NCBI GenBank assembly: GCA_964374095.1
Contig: CAYJXJ010000234.1
Coordinates: 1 to 6,297 of the forward strand
Source: CAYJXJ01 sp964374095
GTDB taxonomy: Bacteria; Elusimicrobiota; Elusimicrobia; UBA1565; UBA9628
Direction: 5' to 3'
Length of the DNA: 6,297 bases
Below the pieces are notes generated by a model, which worked only from the letters and a program-made list of their open reading frames with translations, did not search any database and was not told the DNA's origin. The position numbers were made by a program, and so were the translations under genes. Shown here piece by piece: positions 1-6,170 of this stretch; the first letter of the stretch is position 1; every line of letters starts with the position of its first letter.

Positions 1-6
1 ACGGGC

Positions 7-822
7 TTGAAGAAGAGGCGGCCCGCGCGCGCGCGCGCCGATTACCCGCCGGAACCGGCCGCTCCCGCGGCGCCTCCTCCTCCCCCATCCCGCGCCCCGG
101 CGCTGCTCAAGGCCCTGCTGGCCGCGGTCGTTTTGGGGGGCGTCCTCTGGGGCGTCTTGACGCGGGGCGGCCAAGCCCCGCGCCGGCATGCGGTCCCCTT
201 CTCCCACCCCACCGGCCTGGCCTGGAGCGGCGCCGACCTTTGGGCCTGCGACTGGGTGGACCGGGCGGTTTATCGTCTGGGGATGAAGGACGGCCGCCTG
301 GCGGTCCTGGCCCGGCATGCGGTCCCGGAGACGACGCCGACGGGCCTGGCCGTGGCCGGAGGGGTTCTCTATATCGCGGACCTGCGGGCGCGCGAGATCG
401 CCCGCTACCGGATCGGCTCGGGACTCATTAAGGAAAGCGCGATTCCCAGCCCCGGCGCGAGCCCCTCGGCCCTGCACTTCGACGGACGCTACCTTTGGTC
501 GGCGGACTCGGACTCCAAGCGCGTCTATCAGCACGCCCCGGACGAGGCCTTGACGGTCCTGGGCTCCCAGGCATTCCCCTTTCCCGCGACGGTTCTCATC
601 GTCCGGGAGGGCGAGTTATGGGTCGGCGACGCGGCGGGCCGGCGCCTGGCGATTCACTTGCGGGACGCCGCCCTCACGGCCGGAGGCGAGATCGCGCCTC
701 CGGTCCTGCGGCAATCCCGGCGCCTGCTCTCCGCCGCGGCCCTTCAAGGACGGACGCTGTGGCTCGGCCTCGACGGATCCGCCGAACTCCTGGAACTGCC
801 CGCGGGCCGGACGGGGCCCTGA
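7..822 (+). CDS. membrane-anchored beta-propeller-like protein, possibly 5'-truncated
   Basis: I do not recognise a specific family. The 271-residue product starts with a basic, proline-rich cytoplasmic stretch (residues 1-31), then one hydrophobic segment (about 32-52) that should anchor it in the inner membrane with the rest outside the cytoplasm. From residue 68 a motif recurs about every 40-45 residues: PTGLAWSGADLW (68-79), PTGLAVAGGVLYIAD (111-125), PSALHFDGRYLWSAD (153-167), a fourth around 193-218 with ELWVGD, and a fifth around 241-264 with TLWLGLDG. This x-G-L-x-x-x-G-x-x-L-W-x-x-D pattern is typical of NHL/YVTN-type beta-propellers. Five units are visible where six or seven are usual, so a blade may be degenerate. 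The start is TTG at 7; the frame stays open to base 1, so the true start may lie outside the window. The coiled-coil gene follows after 12 bases, suggesting one transcript. A binding or scaffold role is likely, but no ligand can be named. Confidence 0.8.
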   Translation: MKKRRPARARADYPPEPAAPAAPPPPPSRAPALLKALLAAVVLGGVLWGVLTRGGQAPRRHAVPFSHPTGLAWSGADLWACDWVDRAVYRLGMKDGRLAVLARHAVPETTPTGLAVAGGVLYIADLRAREIARYRIGSGLIKESAIPSPGASPSALHFDGRYLWSADSDSKRVYQHAPDEALTVLGSQAFPFPATVLIVREGELWVGDAAGRRLAIHLRDAALTAGGEIAPPVLRQSRRLLSAAALQGRTLWLGLDGSAELLELPAGRTGP

Positions 823-834
823 GGACCCGCGGAC

Positions 835-1242
835 ATGAACGAGCTTCCCAAGACCCCCGCCGACGTCGAGAAGATTTCCGACCTCCACGCCGCGCGCAGC
901 GTCATCTACGCCATGATCGTGCGCCTGGCGGCCCTGGAGGAGGAAGCGGCGCGGATGCGCGCCCAGATTTCGGAGACGGCCGATTCCTGCGAGTCGGAAA
1001 TCCGCCGGCTCAGCGAGGCCTTCGACGGGGCGCGCCGCGTGCTGGAGAACCAGGCGCGGGCCCGCGAGGACCTGCTGGCCCGCGAGCGGTCGCGGCTCGA
1101 TGAGCGCGAGCGGCTCGCGGCCGAGCGGGAGCGGGAGACCGCGCGACACGAGGCCGATCTCATGGAAACCAAGGCGCGCCTGCAGGATGAGGTCGGCCGC
1201 GTGGTGCGCCAGTACCGCTTGCCCCCCGGGACCGGGGCCTAG
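835..1242 (+). CDS. small coiled-coil protein of unknown function
   Basis: The product is 135 residues, very rich in Glu, Arg and Ala. From about residue 29 to 128 it shows heptad-like spacing of Leu, Ile, Ala and Val between charged residues, with a dense run of Arg/Glu at about 75-105, so a long alpha-helical coiled coil is expected. There is no signal peptide and no membrane segment, so it is probably cytoplasmic. The ATG at 835 is supported by GAGG at 821-824, ten bases upstream and overlapping the stop codon of the preceding gene, which suggests translational linkage to the beta-propeller gene. The stop TAG (1240-1242) overlaps the stop of the convergent beta-barrel gene. The protein could be a structural or partner-binding protein working with its upstream neighbour. 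The sequence gives no enzymatic motif, and coiled coils are too alike for family assignment by eye. Confidence 0.78.
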   Translation: MNELPKTPADVEKISDLHAARSVIYAMIVRLAALEEEAARMRAQISETADSCESEIRRLSEAFDGARRVLENQARAREDLLARERSRLDERERLAAERERETARHEADLMETKARLQDEVGRVVRQYRLPPGTGA

Positions 1243-2951
1243 AACTGCACCCGGGCTTCCAGGCTCGTGCGGTGCGCCTGGTAGTTGAACTGCCCCGTGA
1301 AGATCGAGTTTTTCTCGAGGTATTGGTGGGAGAGGCCGAAGCTCAGCCACTCCTTCAGTCGGTAATCCGCGTTTCCCGCGAGGGTATAGATGTCGTCTCT
1401 ACGGTTGGCGGCGATTCCGCCGGTCTGCGCGGATTGCGGGTAGTGGTCGACCTCGAATGACCCGGTGACGCCGAGGGTCAGCTTTCCGATCGCATGCATG
1501 ACCCCGGAGCCGACGCGGGTGGCGGTGTAGAAGCGGTTGTCGCCGAACGTCGATTCCGTGACGGCGCGCGAGGCCGTTAGGGACAGGTTGGTCCGCCGGC
1601 CCACGGAATAATTGAGGTCCGCGGCGGTTTGCCAGGTCGTCACGAAGGCTTTGATGACGCCGGTGACGTCATCGTAATCCCGGCGGTGGACGCCCACCGA
1701 GGCGGTTCCTCGAAGCCTCGGGGTGAGCTTCCCTTGGATCGCCAAATCGCCGGAATGGCCCTTGCTGTTGGCCTTGCGCCCGGCGGAGTAGTGGACGATG
1801 GTGCGGTGGTACGACGCGCGCAGATCGCTCTTGGGCGTGAGTTGGACTCCCAACCCGCCGCCGAAACTCTGCTCGTAGTGATTCAACAGTCCGCCGATGG
1901 CGCGGCCGAGGTATTTGTGCGTGGTGTGGCTCCCATCGGCATGGAGGAATAGCTTGCGGGAGACCGGGGCCCGACCGAACACGCCCACGCTGTTCTGCCA
2001 ACGGCGTTCCCGCTGCGTCAGTTCGCTGAAAGGAGGGTCCACCGTGTTGGCGTAGCTATTCGATGCTCCGAGGGAGATGCCCCGCGGTCCCGTGTAAGAG
2101 TAGGTGACCCCGACCGACTGATCCATGCTGTTGTTGGTTTTGCCCTGGCGGGAGTAAGTCACGGCGCGAAAATCATAGTTGGCCTCGACCTTGTGGGCGC
2201 GGGACAGGGGCATCAACAATCGCATGCCGAGGTTGTTCGTCGTGGTCCAGGCGCCGACCACCCCGCCGCCGACCACGACCCCCCCGGGCCGGTCGGGAGG
2301 CACCAAGTTCACGTTCGAATCGTACGTCTCGCGCAAGGTGTAGTAAGGATGCAGCTCGATGGCGATGCGCAGGCCCGGCCACGGCGCCGCGGGAGACGGG
2401 GCCGCCTCCGGCGGGGGCGCTTGAGGAAGCGGCGGAGCGGGCGGCGGCGGGGCGGGCGGCGGCGGGGCGGGCGGCGGCGGGGCGGGCGGCGGCGGGGCGG
2501 GCGTCTCGGGGGGAGGGGTCGGCGCGGCCGGTCCGAGCCAGACCAAGCTGCCGGGGCCGTAGGCCCGGGTCTCCCCATGGAGCGTCACCTCCACGGTCCC
2601 GGCGAGCACCGAGAGGGCCGGGCGCCCGTCCGCGACGAGGAGCGTCAGGCTGTCATTGGCGTCGGCGCGCAGCAATGCCGCCTCGGCCAACAGCCAGCCC
2701 TCCCCCGCGAGCATGGTCAGTTCGGTCCCGGGCCCCACCGCGAAGGCCGGCGAACCGGCCTTCAGGGTCACGAGCTCGCCTCGGGAGAGCAGGGTCAAGG
2801 TTCCCGTGAAACGCACCACCCGCAGGGCGGGGGTCCGCGGGGAGGTCTGCGCCGCGACGGGAGGCTCTCCCGCGAAGGCCGTCAAGAAGCCGGCCAGGGC
2901 GGCGGCAGCCGCCCGGAAACGCCGAGGTCGAAGCGGACTAGATTCGCGCAT
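1239..2951 (-). CDS. outer-membrane beta-barrel (BBP2_2/VpsM/EpsL-like) with N-terminal FecR-like domain
   Basis: The 570-residue product begins with a signal peptide: basic RPRRFR (8-13), a hydrophobic stretch (about 14-27), and likely cleavage after PVAA (31-34). Residues about 41-140 form a Gly/Val/Leu-rich, beta-predicted domain whose spacing (G-x-L-x-L near 50-54, a central GTEL near 75-78, LAGTVEV at 116-122) resembles FecR domains. A proline-rich linker follows (141-190), with four APPPP units. From about 195 to the end, alternating polar and hydrophobic strands and the opening motif ETYDSNVNL (208-216) fit the putative beta-barrel porin 2 group, members of which accompany exopolysaccharide operons. 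The last residue is Phe, as usual for BAM-inserted barrels. The likely role is passage or anchoring of a surface polysaccharide at the outer membrane; this is inferred from family and neighbours. The ATG at 2951 is chosen because the signal peptide begins right after it, although no strong Shine-Dalgarno precedes it. A candidate promoter lies at 2997-3025. Confidence 0.85.
   Translation of the reverse strand: MRESSPLRPRRFRAAAAALAGFLTAFAGEPPVAAQTSPRTPALRVVRFTGTLTLLSRGELVTLKAGSPAFAVGPGTELTMLAGEGWLLAEAALLRADANDSLTLLVADGRPALSVLAGTVEVTLHGETRAYGPGSLVWLGPAAPTPPPETPAPPPPAPPPPAPPPPAPPPPAPPLPQAPPPEAAPSPAAPWPGLRIAIELHPYYTLRETYDSNVNLVPPDRPGGVVVGGGVVGAWTTTNNLGMRLLMPLSRAHKVEANYDFRAVTYSRQGKTNNSMDQSVGVTYSYTGPRGISLGASNSYANTVDPPFSELTQRERRWQNSVGVFGRAPVSRKLFLHADGSHTTHKYLGRAIGGLLNHYEQSFGGGLGVQLTPKSDLRASYHRTIVHYSAGRKANSKGHSGDLAIQGKLTPRLRGTASVGVHRRDYDDVTGVIKAFVTTWQTAADLNYSVGRRTNLSLTASRAVTESTFGDNRFYTATRVGSGVMHAIGKLTLGVTGSFEVDHYPQSAQTGGIAANRRDDIYTLAGNADYRLKEWLSFGLSHQYLEKNSIFTGQFNYQAHRTSLEARVQF
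2437..2503 (-). repeat. 15-bp tandem repeat encoding the proline-rich linker
   Basis: Four exact copies of a 15-base unit (plus-strand form gcgggcggcggcggg) run from 2437 to 2496, followed by 7 bases of a fifth. Read on the minus strand the unit encodes five residues, APPPP in register, covering about residues 150-172 of the beta-barrel protein between its FecR-like and barrel domains. Because the period is a multiple of three, copy-number change would alter linker length without a frameshift. Confidence 0.95.
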
Positions 2952-2996
2952 CCATGTGTCGGGCCGTTCTCGGCAGGACGACCCGCCAGAGCCATG

Positions 2997-3025
2997 AGTC
3001 TAACATGGATTCGTGGATTTTTCAA
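2997..3025 (-). promoter_or_regulatory. candidate sigma70-type promoter for the beta-barrel gene
   Basis: On the minus strand a -35-like TTGAAA (3025-3020, five of six consensus bases) and a -10-like TAGACT (3002-2997, four of six) are separated by exactly 17 bases. They sit in a short AT-rich island inside the 92-base gap (2952-3043) between the lipoprotein and beta-barrel genes, whereas the surroundings are very GC-rich. Transcription would start near 2990, leaving a leader of about 39 bases. This would let the barrel gene be expressed apart from the two upstream genes. It is a consensus match only; the organism's own promoter preferences are unknown. Confidence 0.4.
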
Positions 3026-3043
3026 TACCTAATTGTTAAATAT

Positions 3044-4117
3044 TCATTGCCGGGACGGCGGTCCGGGCGTGCGCTCCAAGACCAGGACTTGATGCGGCCG
3101 CAGGTACCAGCCGCGGCCCACCGGCTGCAGCAACTCGCGAATCTCGCGCCTATTTTCAAAGAGCGGTCTCCAGCGCTGGTTGTTGATTTCCTCCGGGAAC
3201 CGCAGCATCACATCCTTGCGGCGGTTGATGAGTACGCAGGTGTCGCGTCCCGTGTGCCCCCAGCAGCGCGATTCGGGTCCGTCGGGATTGGGAGGGAACG
3301 GGAGCTTGATGAGGCGCCCTCCGGCGAGCATGGGCTTAAGCGAGCGCATCTCCCTCGCTACCCGGGCGACGGCCTGCCAATTTTCCGGTTCGTCGACCAA
3401 AGGCCGGCCTCCCGGCGTGGTAAAGCGGAAGTAGAAAAGGCCGCGAGCCCCGTGTAAAACCGACAGGTAGCTCATGAAGCGGATTTCGGAATGGGTGGGA
3501 AATCTGCCGATTCTGGGCTTTTTGGGATCGCGTTGGGGTTCCTCCCTCCAATCAAAGGCCTGCAGGATCATCCAGACCGGCTTTCCCCGCGGCAGGAGCC
3601 TCGCGGCTTCGTCGAGTTGGTCGGCGACCGAGTCGAGCGGCAGGTGCGGCACCGGGTACCAATCGAGCATCACCACATCCGCCGTCGTTCCGAACTCGCG
3701 CGCCGCCGAGCCTTGGCCGATGGTGAAGACCACGGTGCGGCGCGGGTCCCAGGCTCGAATCTCGGCGTCGAGGGCGGCCAAACGCCCCGGAGACATGCGG
3801 TTGACGTCGGGCTCGTCGGTCGCGTACCACCCGAGAACGGGGCCCCGGGGCGGCGGGGAGCCCCGGCGTCCGCCGGGCGACAACAGAAGCCTTAGGCCGA
3901 GGCGGGATGCCTTGGCCGCGACGGCTTCGGTGTTTGCCCCCGAAGGGAAGATGACGTCGAACCCCGCGTCGCGGATGGAATCGAGATGGGAGGGGTCCGA
4001 TACGCTGAATATCCCGATTGGAAAATCCCGGGAGGGAGGGGTGGGCTCATCGCGCAAGGAGGCGCAACCCGCCAGCGCCGCGGCGGCCAGCGCGAGGGTC
4101 GCGACCCGCAGGCTCAC
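3044..4117 (-). CDS. lipoprotein with glycoside-hydrolase-like TIM barrel
   Basis: The 357-residue product has a lipoprotein signal peptide with lipobox LAGC, the lipidated cysteine being Cys18, so it should be tethered in the periplasm or at the outer membrane. The next 220 residues follow a (beta/alpha)8 rhythm: strands near 32-39 (FPIGIFSV), 53-58, 75-81, 94-104 (VLGWYATDEPD), 128-134, 147-156 (DVVMLDWYPV), 180-188 (PVWMILQAF) and 226-232 (GLFYFRF). The GWYxxDEPD segment at the end of the fourth strand is characteristic of hydrolase-like barrels, with Glu102 as candidate acid/base. No glutamate ends the seventh strand, where clan GH-A enzymes carry the nucleophile, so activity or mechanism is open. 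A beta-rich C-terminal part (about 265-349) contains Cys285 and Cys294, which could form a disulfide. The start is GTG at 4117, overlapping the dehydratase stop as GTGA, so translation is probably coupled. A role in binding or trimming a glycan made by this locus is inference. Confidence 0.85.
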   Translation of the reverse strand: MSLRVATLALAAAALAGCASLRDEPTPPSRDFPIGIFSVSDPSHLDSIRDAGFDVIFPSGANTEAVAAKASRLGLRLLLSPGGRRGSPPPRGPVLGWYATDEPDVNRMSPGRLAALDAEIRAWDPRRTVVFTIGQGSAAREFGTTADVVMLDWYPVPHLPLDSVADQLDEAARLLPRGKPVWMILQAFDWREEPQRDPKKPRIGRFPTHSEIRFMSYLSVLHGARGLFYFRFTTPGGRPLVDEPENWQAVARVAREMRSLKPMLAGGRLIKLPFPPNPDGPESRCWGHTGRDTCVLINRRKDVMLRFPEEINNQRWRPLFENRREIRELLQPVGRGWYLRPHQVLVLERTPGPPSRQ

Positions 4118-5982
4118 GCCTGGGCCCGATGCGGGCGCTCGCCGGCGGGTTCGTAGCTGGGGACGATCCGCCGCAGCAGGGCGATGAGGGCGGCGTGGTC
4201 CCCGGAATCGATGAGGGGCTCGATCCCTTTGACGACGGCCTCGATATCGGCGTCGGGGCGGTCCGCGGACCTGCGCAGCACCATGATGTCGGGATGTCCG
4301 GAGTGCTCGTGCCCCGCCGGGTCCTCCCAGAGCTCCTCGGTCAGTTTTTCTCCCGCGCGCAGTCCCGTGAACTGGATCGGGACATCCTTGTCCGGCGTCA
4401 GGCCCGAGAGCAGGATGAGGTTGCGGGCCATGTCGAGTATGCGTACCGGGGAACCCATGTCGAGGACGAAGATCTCTCCGCCCTTGGCCACGCCGACCGC
4501 CTGAAGGATGAGCTGCACCGCTTCCTCGACCGTCATGAAGTAGCGGGCGGCCTCGGGGTGGGTGACGGTCACGGGTTTTCCTTGTGAGATCTGGTTTTGG
4601 AAAATCTCGAGGACCGACCCGGAGCTTCCCAGGACGTTGCCGAAGCGCACCGTCATGAAGCGGGTCTTGCCCTCGCGACCGGCGAAATGGCTCACGGCCA
4701 TCTCCGCGAGGCGCTTGGTGGCCCCCATGACGCTCGCCGGCCTGACGGCCTTGTCGGTCGAGATCAGCAGGAAGGTCCCGACGCCGGCCTCGCGGGAAAG
4801 ACGCGCGAGCCGGTAGGTCCCCAGGAAATTGTTGCCGACCCCCTCCGCGGCGTTGGATTCCAGTTGGGGCACATGCTTGTGGGCGGCCGCGTGCAGGACG
4901 ACGTCGGGCTTGTGCGCGGCGAAGAGGGCCTGCATCGACGGCTCATTGCGGATATCGGCCAGGACCGGCACGATCTCCGCCGTCGGGAGCTGTTCGCGGC
5001 TCCGGCTCTCGATGGTGAAAAGCGACGTGGCGTGGTTGTCGATGAGGACCAGGCGCCGGGGGGCGTAGAGGAGCGATTGGCGGGCCAGCTCCGAGCCGAT
5101 GGTTCCGCCGGCGCCCGTCACGAGCACGCAGCGCCGGCCGAAGAGGCTCGCGACGCGCGGGGACTCCAGGCGCACGACCTGGCGGCTTAAGAGATCCTCG
5201 GGACGCACGTTGCGGATCGCCAGTCCCCCTTGGGGCGCGCGGAGAATTTCCTGGAGGCTGGGCGCGACCTTGATCGCGGGCCGGCGGGCGTGGTCCCGCA
5301 TGGTCTCGACCAGGCCGCGCAGGACGTCTCCCCGCTGCGCCTCGGCGGTCAGGATGATCTCGTCGACCTCATAGGAGGCGAGGACGCCGGCAAGATCGGC
5401 GAGGCCTCCCAGGACCGCCACGCCGTGGATGCTCATCCCGTGGTGGGTCCGGTCCTCGTCCAAGAAACCGACGACCGTATAGGGGGAGTCCGCCATTTTC
5501 TGGATCTGGCGGAGCACGCTCTCTCCGAGCTCGCCGGCGCCGATCAGGAGGACTCGCCGCCCCCCCCGGGGGCCGCGTCGTACCGACGGGAAGGCGGTCT
5601 TGGCGTAACGTATGCCGAAGCGCACCGCGCCGACGCCTAGAAACGTCAGGACGGGATGGAGTATCAGGATCGAGCGGGGGAACACCCCTTGCCGCACGAA
5701 GAGGATCGCCGCGGCCGAGACGATGCCCGAGGCCGCCACCGCCTTGGTGATGTTGACCAGGTCCGAGAAGCTCGAGAAGTGGTAAATCCCCCCGTAGAGG
5801 GCGAAGAGTTGGCAGCCCCCGGCGTAGATGAAGAGCATCCAGGGCGCGGTCTGCCGGAGCATGTCCTGGTATTCGCCCGGGATCGCGAAATCAAAGCGCA
5901 GGAGGAAGGCGAGGAGAAAGGCGCCGATGAAGATGGCGAGGTCGGCGCAGGCGATGGCGAGCCGCCGGATGTTGATTTCCAT
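4114..5982 (-). CDS. membrane-bound nucleotide-sugar 4,6-dehydratase, WbpM/CapD/FlaA1 family
   Basis: The 622-residue protein has the full architecture of the large membrane-bound dehydratases. Four membrane helices lie at about 9-30, 45-65, 78-97 and 103-125. A first Rossmann-like domain (CoA_binding_3) has LIGAGELGE at 145-153, and the catalytic SDR domain (Polysacc_synt_2) has the NAD(P)-binding TGAGGTIG at 289-296. Further family marks are HAAAHKHVPQLE (364-375), STDKAVRP (408-415), VMGATKR (418-424), RFGNVLGSSGSV (446-457) and TGLRAGEKLTEEL (539-551). Met419 replaces the usual SDR tyrosine ahead of Lys423, as in WbpM. Family members convert UDP-GlcNAc to a 4-keto-6-deoxy intermediate for sugars such as QuiNAc, FucNAc or bacillosamine; the exact substrate here is inferred. 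The frame is open to an ATG at 6096, but the extra 38 residues are soluble and atypical, and the promoter-like TATAAT lies inside them. The ATG at 5982 begins MEINIRRLAIACADL directly before the first helix. The stop overlaps the next gene's GTG start. Confidence 0.93.
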   Translation of the reverse strand: MEINIRRLAIACADLAIFIGAFLLAFLLRFDFAIPGEYQDMLRQTAPWMLFIYAGGCQLFALYGGIYHFSSFSDLVNITKAVAASGIVSAAAILFVRQGVFPRSILILHPVLTFLGVGAVRFGIRYAKTAFPSVRRGPRGGRRVLLIGAGELGESVLRQIQKMADSPYTVVGFLDEDRTHHGMSIHGVAVLGGLADLAGVLASYEVDEIILTAEAQRGDVLRGLVETMRDHARRPAIKVAPSLQEILRAPQGGLAIRNVRPEDLLSRQVVRLESPRVASLFGRRCVLVTGAGGTIGSELARQSLLYAPRRLVLIDNHATSLFTIESRSREQLPTAEIVPVLADIRNEPSMQALFAAHKPDVVLHAAAHKHVPQLESNAAEGVGNNFLGTYRLARLSREAGVGTFLLISTDKAVRPASVMGATKRLAEMAVSHFAGREGKTRFMTVRFGNVLGSSGSVLEIFQNQISQGKPVTVTHPEAARYFMTVEEAVQLILQAVGVAKGGEIFVLDMGSPVRILDMARNLILLSGLTPDKDVPIQFTGLRAGEKLTEELWEDPAGHEHSGHPDIMVLRRSADRPDADIEAVVKGIEPLIDSGDHAALIALLRRIVPSYEPAGERPHRAQA

Positions 5983-5994
5983 CGAGTACGCCCG

Positions 5995-6003
5995 ATTATA
6001 ACA
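5995..6003 (-). promoter_or_regulatory. extended -10 promoter element for the dehydratase gene
   Basis: On the minus strand bases 6003-5995 read TGTTATAAT, a perfect match to the extended -10 consensus TGnTATAAT, in otherwise very GC-rich sequence. No good -35 is present 16-18 bases upstream (CCCTCA-like), which is usual for extended -10 promoters. With normal spacing transcription would begin near 5988, only about six bases before the ATG at 5982. No Shine-Dalgarno sequence is seen in those bases, so the message may be nearly leaderless. The assignment rests on consensus alone. Confidence 0.5.
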
Positions 6004-6113
6004 AAGCCGCGGGGGCCTGAGGGGAAACTCGTTTTCCGGAGAGCCACGACCCCAGCGCCGCGACGCCCCGGGCCGCGAACACGAGGAGCACCTCAAGTTC
6101 TACTATCGGACAT

Positions 6114-6170
6114 GTGGCGGAAAAATCCCACTGGCGGAAATGCTAGTACACCCGGCGATGAATTCGCCAC
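6114..6170. repeat. cluster of three TGGCG motifs, possible operator
   Basis: The nine bases TGGCGGAAA occur twice in direct orientation, at 6115-6123 and 6132-6140 (17 bases apart). A related inverted copy, TTCGCCAC (complement GTGGCGAA), ends at 6170 and forms a small hairpin with GGCGA at 6154-6158. They lie about 125-180 bases upstream of the predicted dehydratase transcription start. Tandem short motifs at this spacing can be regulator binding sites, but no regulator gene is visible here. Confidence 0.35.

Noticed and set aside
1221..1238. GC-rich hairpin (GCCCC/GGGGC stem) as a terminator between the convergent genes
   Set aside because: No T-run follows on either strand, the stem is only five pairs, and such stems are common in this composition.
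616..1350. 244-residue minus-strand open frame
   Set aside because: It lies antisense to two better-supported plus-strand genes and crosses the convergent junction. Its protein has no family signature and arises from high GC.
2193..3032. 279-residue plus-strand open frame
   Set aside because: It is antisense to the signal peptide, FecR-like domain and linker of the barrel gene. The protein is a low-complexity Arg/Gly product of the 15-bp repeat.
3050..3066. Hairpin at the end of the lipoprotein gene as an intrinsic terminator
   Set aside because: The stem has about six pairs with a bulge and is followed by mixed AT-rich bases, not a T-run.
3474..4187. 237-residue plus-strand open frame
   Set aside because: It is antisense to the lipoprotein gene and the end of the dehydratase gene, both of which have clear domain signatures; this frame has none.
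4597..5190. 197-residue plus-strand open frame
   Set aside because: It is antisense to the catalytic domain of the dehydratase, whose motifs are unmistakable.
5983..6096. 38-residue N-terminal extension of the dehydratase from an ATG at 6096
   Set aside because: The extension is unlike family N-termini, contains the predicted promoter, and the usual start just before the first helix is present at 5982.
6131..6146. Sigma54-like promoter (TGGC followed by TGC)
   Set aside because: The GG and GC elements are nine bases apart rather than the required twelve.
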